A DNA stretch of 10,426 bases from Acidobacteriota bacterium (GTDB taxonomy: Bacteria; Acidobacteriota; Blastocatellia; Pyrinomonadales; Pyrinomonadaceae). The position numbers were made by a program, and so were the translations under genes. Below the pieces are notes generated by a model. It did not search any database. It saw only the letters and a program-made list of their open reading frames with translations, and had not been told where the DNA came from. Numbering within the stretch: the first letter of the stretch is position 1; the number at the start of each line of letters is the position of its first letter. This document shows positions 7,031-10,426 of this stretch, in pieces. Location of the stretch: NCBI GenBank assembly GCA_020853255.1, contig JADYZI010000136.1:1-10426 (forward strand), in the 5' to 3' direction.

Positions 7031-7072
7031 CATAGGTCCTTTTCCACGGAGTTGCCCGCACGGCTGTAGGAT

Positions 7073-7174
7073 CTCTTTTCGTGCATTTTCGTGTTCTTGT
7101 TTCGAGAATTTCGTGATCGGGATTTTCCTTTACCACGAGACCCGCGAAACAAAGACACGAAGACCTCGCAAGAG
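7073..7174. repeat. Second imperfect inverted repeat between convergent genes
   Basis: The left arm (7073-7115) and right arm (7134-7174) are imperfect reverse complements over about 40 bases, roughly three quarters matching. They share CTCTT at the base, TTCGTGT and TTGTTTCG in the middle, and TCGTG near the loop. It lies between the oxidoreductase end (6991) and the regulator end (7192), the same arrangement as the element at 4723-4794. It is a candidate bidirectional terminator or the remnant of a dispersed repeat of the CACGAAGACACGAAG kind. Confidence 0.65.
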
Positions 7175-7191
7175 CAACGATCTTCGGCGGC

Positions 7192-8892
7192 TTAGGCCTC
7201 CGCCTTGAATTGTTCCCATTGTCGTTTGAGCTTTGCCATCAGCCTGACAAAGCCGGGATGAGCTTTCAGGCTCTGCAGGTTTGGATCGAGCTCAAAGTAC
7301 GGATAGTTCGGAAACCCGCTATCCGCAGCCTTTTCTAACCATTGAACTGCCTCATCCGGCCTGTTCATTGCGGCATAGGCCGATGCGATGTTATACGCGG
7401 TGTGATGAAAATGACCATATCCGCGGCCGATCTCATTGGCCCGGCGGATCATTGCTTCCGCCTCATCATTCTTTCCCGCCTTTGCCAGAAGCAGGGCCTT
7501 CACGCCGGCAAAGCCGCCGCCTTCGTCCTGCGGGAACCGCCGCAAATAGTCGTCCGCGATCATGTCGGCCTCACTCGGCCGGCCAAGTTGGATAAGCGTT
7601 TCCGCAAGGCTTCTATCCATCAGCAGCGGCGTCTCATCCCGCGGGATCGTCTTGAACGCCGCAAGCGCGTCTTCAAACTTGCCCGCATACTGCATGTAAA
7701 CGCCTACGCGAAAACGTGCGAGCGTATTGTTAGGGTTTATCTCAAGCGCCTTTTGAACGCTTTGACGTGCCTCGTCCATCAACCCAATGTGCGAATAGAC
7801 CAGCGATAACTGATGGTACGGCTCGTCCCAGTTTGGCTCGAGCTGCGCCGAGCGCTTGTAAGACCTTATTACTTGCGCGTGCGGAAAGCCCTCGGTATTC
7901 GACCAAAGGATCAGCCCGCGTGCAAAATGCGCCTCGGCAAGGTCCGGGTCTAGTGCCAGTGCCTTTTCAATGGCGACCTCGGCGTTCTCGTGAAAGTGCT
8001 TCCTGTCGGCCTCGCCGCTGTACTTAAAGGACAACGTGTTATAGCCGCGGGCCAGTTGAGCATAGGCTTCGGCAAAGTCCGGGTCGAGTCGGACTGCCTC
8101 TTCGAGCAGACTGATCGCCGCCTCAGTGTCATCGCGGTTTTCGCTGGAAACCTTTACCTTGCCGCGAATATAAAGATCGTACGCCGGTGAACGGGCACGA
8201 TTCACTTCGGCCGTTTCGGCTGAACGTTCGGCATTGGATGTATCTGCCGGATTCCCGGCCCGCATCCAATTGCCGGCCGCATACCACCCTCCGAGCGCAA
8301 CGGACCCGGCCAGTATTCCGGCGGCGCCGACATAAAAGTACGCGGGCCTGCGCCTGCCCGGCAAAGATTCATTCGCCGCTTCGGCTTTCGGTTCCGCGGT
8401 TTGCGTCTTAACTATCTCTTTATCGTCGGCCGGCGGCCCCGCGCCGGGTTCCAGCCGCTCGGTCAACTTCTGCCAGTCCGCCAGGCTGACGACCGCGTGC
8501 TGCCCTGATTCGGTCAGCGGAGGCTTTGCCGCCGAGGGGATCATGCCGTTCGCGGGTGCGGCCACGCGCACATCCGCGACAAATCTGTACCCGTGCTTTC
8601 TTACTGTTTCTATAAATTTCGCACCGGCCGCCTTCTCTCCCAACGCATTTCTGATCGCGTGGACCGCTTTGTCGAGATTATTTTCCTCAACAAACGAATC
8701 AGGCCATATCGCGTCAAGCAACGCCTGTTTGCTCATCAGACGGCCGCTGTTTTGGACGAGAACGCAAAGTGTTTGAAATGCCTTTTCTGGCAGTTGGATA
8801 CTTTCGCGGCTGTCCGCGTGTTCAAGAGTATGCTCCCGAACGTCAAGCCGGAACCCCGCGAATTCATATAACTCGTTTCTTTCTTTAGACAT
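7192..8892 (-). CDS. Winged-helix / transmembrane / TPR one-component regulator (CadC/ToxR-like DNA-binding domain)
   Basis: Numbered from the ATG at 8892 (566 residues). Residues about 8-107 form an OmpR/PhoB-type winged helix: YEFAGFRLDVREHTL, then LPEKAFQTLCVLVQNSG, IWPDSFVEENNLDKAVHAIRNALGE and FIETVRKHGYRFVADV. There is no receiver domain. A polar, Pro/Ala/Glu-rich linker runs to about 181, then a basic RRR and one membrane helix (about 184-206, YFYVGAAGILAGSVALGGWY). The rest carries about eight TPR-like helical pairs, for example AISLLEEAVRLDPDFAEAYAQLA and SVQKALEINPNNTLARFRVG. The domain order predicts a cytoplasmic DNA-binding head and a periplasmic TPR region, as in CadC. The frame is open to a TTG at 8994, but those 34 extra residues are atypical and the family start is MSKE. 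No ribosome binding site precedes 8892. The targets are unknown; the divergent right-hand cassette is the obvious candidate. Confidence 0.9.
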   Translation of the reverse strand: MSKERNELYEFAGFRLDVREHTLEHADSRESIQLPEKAFQTLCVLVQNSGRLMSKQALLDAIWPDSFVEENNLDKAVHAIRNALGEKAAGAKFIETVRKHGYRFVADVRVAAPANGMIPSAAKPPLTESGQHAVVSLADWQKLTERLEPGAGPPADDKEIVKTQTAEPKAEAANESLPGRRRPAYFYVGAAGILAGSVALGGWYAAGNWMRAGNPADTSNAERSAETAEVNRARSPAYDLYIRGKVKVSSENRDDTEAAISLLEEAVRLDPDFAEAYAQLARGYNTLSFKYSGEADRKHFHENAEVAIEKALALDPDLAEAHFARGLILWSNTEGFPHAQVIRSYKRSAQLEPNWDEPYHQLSLVYSHIGLMDEARQSVQKALEINPNNTLARFRVGVYMQYAGKFEDALAAFKTIPRDETPLLMDRSLAETLIQLGRPSEADMIADDYLRRFPQDEGGGFAGVKALLLAKAGKNDEAEAMIRRANEIGRGYGHFHHTAYNIASAYAAMNRPDEAVQWLEKAADSGFPNYPYFELDPNLQSLKAHPGFVRLMAKLKRQWEQFKAEA

Positions 8893-9230
8893 GCAGTCGA
8901 AAAAGAAAAAGGAAGAGACACGGAAGAATAAATTCAACAGTTCTGAAAGACCGAAGTGAGCGGTTTCGCATAGCATCACCCTCGACGTTAACAAAACCTG
9001 CCGCTTGCCCTTTTGAACGTGTCGTTCAGTCTAGCGCCAAGCGGTTCGCGAAACAACCTTTTTGTTCGCCCGATAGAGGTTTGCGAATAGGGCCTTGACA
9101 ACACTGGCGGAAAAGGATCCGCGGTCAAAATACGGCGAACGACAGCGTTCCCGGCCCGGGTGAACCCGAGCCCGGGGGAGCACCTGAAAACATTGCATCT
9201 AGACAAGAATCCACATTGGAGAAAAACACT
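8893..9230. other. Divergent intergenic region with GC-rich hairpin
   Basis: These 338 bases lie between the regulator and the unknown cassette and hold no credible gene. A consensus TTGACA is at 9095-9100, but no good -10 box follows at 16-18 bases. A pyrimidine-rich run on the minus strand precedes the regulator start. CCCGGG occurs at 9155-9160 and 9171-9176, able to form a 6-base-pair stem with a 10-base loop in the leader of the cassette. Confidence 0.55.
9155..9176 (+). promoter_or_regulatory. GC-rich stem-loop in the leader of the unknown cassette
   Basis: Two CCCGGG hexamers flank TGAACCCGAG. The predicted six G-C pairs make a stable small hairpin about 55 bases before the start codon at 9231. 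No U-run follows, so it does not look like a factor-independent terminator. Its role is unknown. Confidence 0.35.
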
Positions 9231-9803
9231 ATGTTTCGTACATGCAAGCTTGAGATCGCGCAGCTGGTCGATCCAGACAAACCGCAGCAGCAGAAATGGC
9301 TGCACGTCACACTTCAGAATGCCGGCCGGATCGATCTGGACGCACGGCGAAACAGCTACCCGATCGAACCCCTCGTAAAACAGTGTATCCGGGCCTATGG
9401 TTTGGACAATATTGTAGACAGAGGGATCTTTTGGGGAACGTGGCTCCTTGGGATCAATAGCCTCACGGGTAAGGAAGATGACTCTTACACCATCGGGACC
9501 GGTACCCCCCAAAAGCAGAAGTTCTGGATGTTCCTTTCTGCACACAGACAATTGTGGTTTATGCAGTATTCGCAGATGACCGGAGGAGGGGCGATGTCCA
9601 TGGGAAAGGATCCAATTGACTTTGCCGGGTCAATGACTCTCCGCAACGCTTGGATATCGGCCAAAGGCGTCTATCCCTCCGGACCATTGCCGGCCTATTT
9701 CGGCCCGTCTGAAGAACCTCATGGCACGGGTACGCTTCATACCGGTGTGTTCAATACATTTTTTAGTACGAATTACCACGTCTGGTGGAGCCTGATCACG
9801 TAA
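9231..9803 (+). CDS. Soluble Trp-rich protein of unknown function
   Basis: The 190-residue product is not recognised. It has no signal peptide or membrane helix. It opens MFRTCKLEIAQLVDP and contains aromatic-rich segments: RGIFWGTWLLGINSL, QKFWMFLSAHRQLWFMQYSQMTGGG and the C-terminal NYHVWWSLIT. Gly, Ser and Thr are common and the sequence alternates polar and hydrophobic residues, suggesting a beta-rich fold. The ATG at 9231 is chosen over an in-frame TTG at 9216 because GGAG lies 9 bases before it. The next gene begins 54 bases downstream on the same strand. A self-assembling, lectin-like or toxin-like role is possible but nothing in the sequence decides it. Confidence 0.75.
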   Translation: MFRTCKLEIAQLVDPDKPQQQKWLHVTLQNAGRIDLDARRNSYPIEPLVKQCIRAYGLDNIVDRGIFWGTWLLGINSLTGKEDDSYTIGTGTPQKQKFWMFLSAHRQLWFMQYSQMTGGGAMSMGKDPIDFAGSMTLRNAWISAKGVYPSGPLPAYFGPSEEPHGTGTLHTGVFNTFFSTNYHVWWSLIT

Positions 9804-9857
9804 GAAACTTAGGTTCAGAGGCCGGGCCTGAGAGCCTGCAGTTTGGGGGGCTTTGGG

Positions 9858-10385
9858 ATGAAAACAATTATACGACTTCTTCTGGTTATGGTCATTTTCG
9901 ATGCGGCGTGCATAAGAAAAACTGACATTATGATCGAACCGATAGCATTCGAAAACGTTTGCGGCAGCGAAAGCGACGGCAAGACCGCCGCGGTAAAAGG
10001 ATATCTCTGGCTGCCTGACAAGGTCTCTTGTCGCGGAAGCAAGTGCGAGCTCGAGCTTAGGTCATCGCGCTTTGGCGGCGACAAGATCGGCATTCAGGTA
10101 CAGATCGGAGATCGACCTGGTCAAATGGAACGCCTGCATGGCGATTATTCCTACGCCGATCTCAAACTGCATACAACAACCGGCGTAGCCGGAAATGAAG
10201 CCCTGGTCGAACTGACGGGCAAAATTTGGTTTTCGGATCTTCTGGGCGCGCATCAATGCTGGATAGAAGTTGATTCGGCCACAAGCGTCATGGCTGTCGG
10301 CACGCCGCAGTTAAAGGAAGATCCGCAAGCTTCGTCGATCAAGACGGCCGACCGGATCGCAAACCATCCCGTCGGCCAAAAATGA
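9858..10385 (+). CDS. Probable exported lipoprotein of unknown function
   Basis: The 175-residue product begins MKTIIRLLLVMVIFDAAC, a short basic N-region and a hydrophobic stretch ending in a cysteine. The DAAC is a poor lipobox because of the Asp at -3, so lipidation is likely but not certain; simple Sec export is the alternative. Four further cysteines (C34, C57, C62 and C132) could form disulfides in the periplasm. The mature part has alternating strands (AAVKGYLWLP, CELELRSS, KIGIQVQIG, ALVELTGKIWF), a beta-sandwich-like pattern. No family is recognised. The ATG at 9858 follows a G-rich ribosome binding site (GGGGGG); an in-frame TTG at 9843 lies before that site and would add only MGGFG. 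The stop overlaps the ribosome binding site of the next gene. Confidence 0.75.
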   Translation: MKTIIRLLLVMVIFDAACIRKTDIMIEPIAFENVCGSESDGKTAAVKGYLWLPDKVSCRGSKCELELRSSRFGGDKIGIQVQIGDRPGQMERLHGDYSYADLKLHTTTGVAGNEALVELTGKIWFSDLLGAHQCWIEVDSATSVMAVGTPQLKEDPQASSIKTADRIANHPVGQK

Positions 10386-10397
10386 GGAGTACTGAAA

Positions 10398-10426
10398 ATG
10401 GGACTTTCAAAAGAGGAAGGCAACAG
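10398..10426 (+). CDS. Start of a further gene, cut by the window edge
   Basis: An ATG at 10398 follows GAGGAG (10384-10389) with an ideal 8-base spacer. Nine codons are visible, MGLSKEEGN, with no stop. It starts 12 bases after the lipoprotein gene and is almost surely cotranscribed with it. The hydrophilic start suggests a cytosolic protein; the function cannot be read. Confidence 0.65.

Noticed and set aside
7342..7809. Plus-strand 155-codon frame inside the TPR regulator
   Set aside because: It is antisense to a clear TPR coding region and has no protein-like character.
8893..8994. N-terminal extension of the regulator from a TTG at 8994
   Set aside because: The extra 34 residues are a hydrophobic, Phe-rich stretch ahead of a cytosolic DNA-binding domain, which does not fit the family.
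9095..9100. Perfect TTGACA as a promoter for the unknown cassette
   Set aside because: No -10-like hexamer lies 15-19 bases downstream, so the -35 match alone is not called a promoter.
8988..9551. Minus-strand open frame of 187 codons overlapping the unknown cassette
   Set aside because: It is antisense to the gene at 9231-9803, has no ribosome binding site, and its protein is low-quality (Arg/Pro/Cys-rich, no domain). The plus-strand frame has GGAG at good spacing.

Overview
The window looks like chromosome from a Gram-negative, moderately GC-rich environmental bacterium. The best guess is an Acidobacteriota member of the Blastocatellia type. The main pointer is the regulator at 7192-8892: a DNA-binding winged helix followed by one membrane helix and a TPR domain, an architecture abundant in that group. 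Lipoprotein-like and secreted proteins and intergenic inverted repeats also fit. The assignment is an inference; no rRNA or tRNA gene is present to fix it.

Layout. (1) 1-2884, all minus strand, transcribed right to left: a secreted protein of unknown function with an internal domain duplication (2884-1490), a KamB/NpmA-family 16S rRNA A1408 methyltransferase homologue (1377-760) whose true N-terminus appears to lie in another frame up to 1420, and the 5' two thirds of mnmA (708-1, cut by the window edge). (2) 2885-3268: a 384-base divergent intergenic region. (3) 3269-4696, plus: a MATE-family efflux transporter. It converges on a small two-helix membrane protein (5096-4800, minus), with a long imperfect inverted repeat between them. 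(4) 5130-6991, plus: aat (leucyl/phenylalanyl-tRNA-protein transferase) and a saccharopine-dehydrogenase-like Rossmann oxidoreductase, separated by an AATTG array and ending in a tandem 33-base repeat. (5) 7192-8892, minus: the winged-helix/TM/TPR regulator, again with an imperfect inverted repeat between it and the convergent gene. (6) 9231-10426, plus: a tight run of unrecognised genes, namely a soluble Trp-rich 190-residue protein, a probable lipoprotein, and the first nine codons of a third gene.

How the parts relate. Two of the three left-hand genes act on RNA: a tRNA wobble-uridine thiolase and a predicted rRNA methyltransferase. Aat conjugates amino acids to protein N-termini. The rest are transport, envelope or unknown functions. 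The most interesting items are the A1408-methyltransferase homologue, whose aminoglycoside-resistance fold residues are intact, the in-phase frameshift at its 5' end (AUU UGA UAA, restored by a +1 shift), and the unknown cassette at the right end divergent from a one-component regulator. No CRISPR array, transposase, prophage or obvious new defence system is visible.
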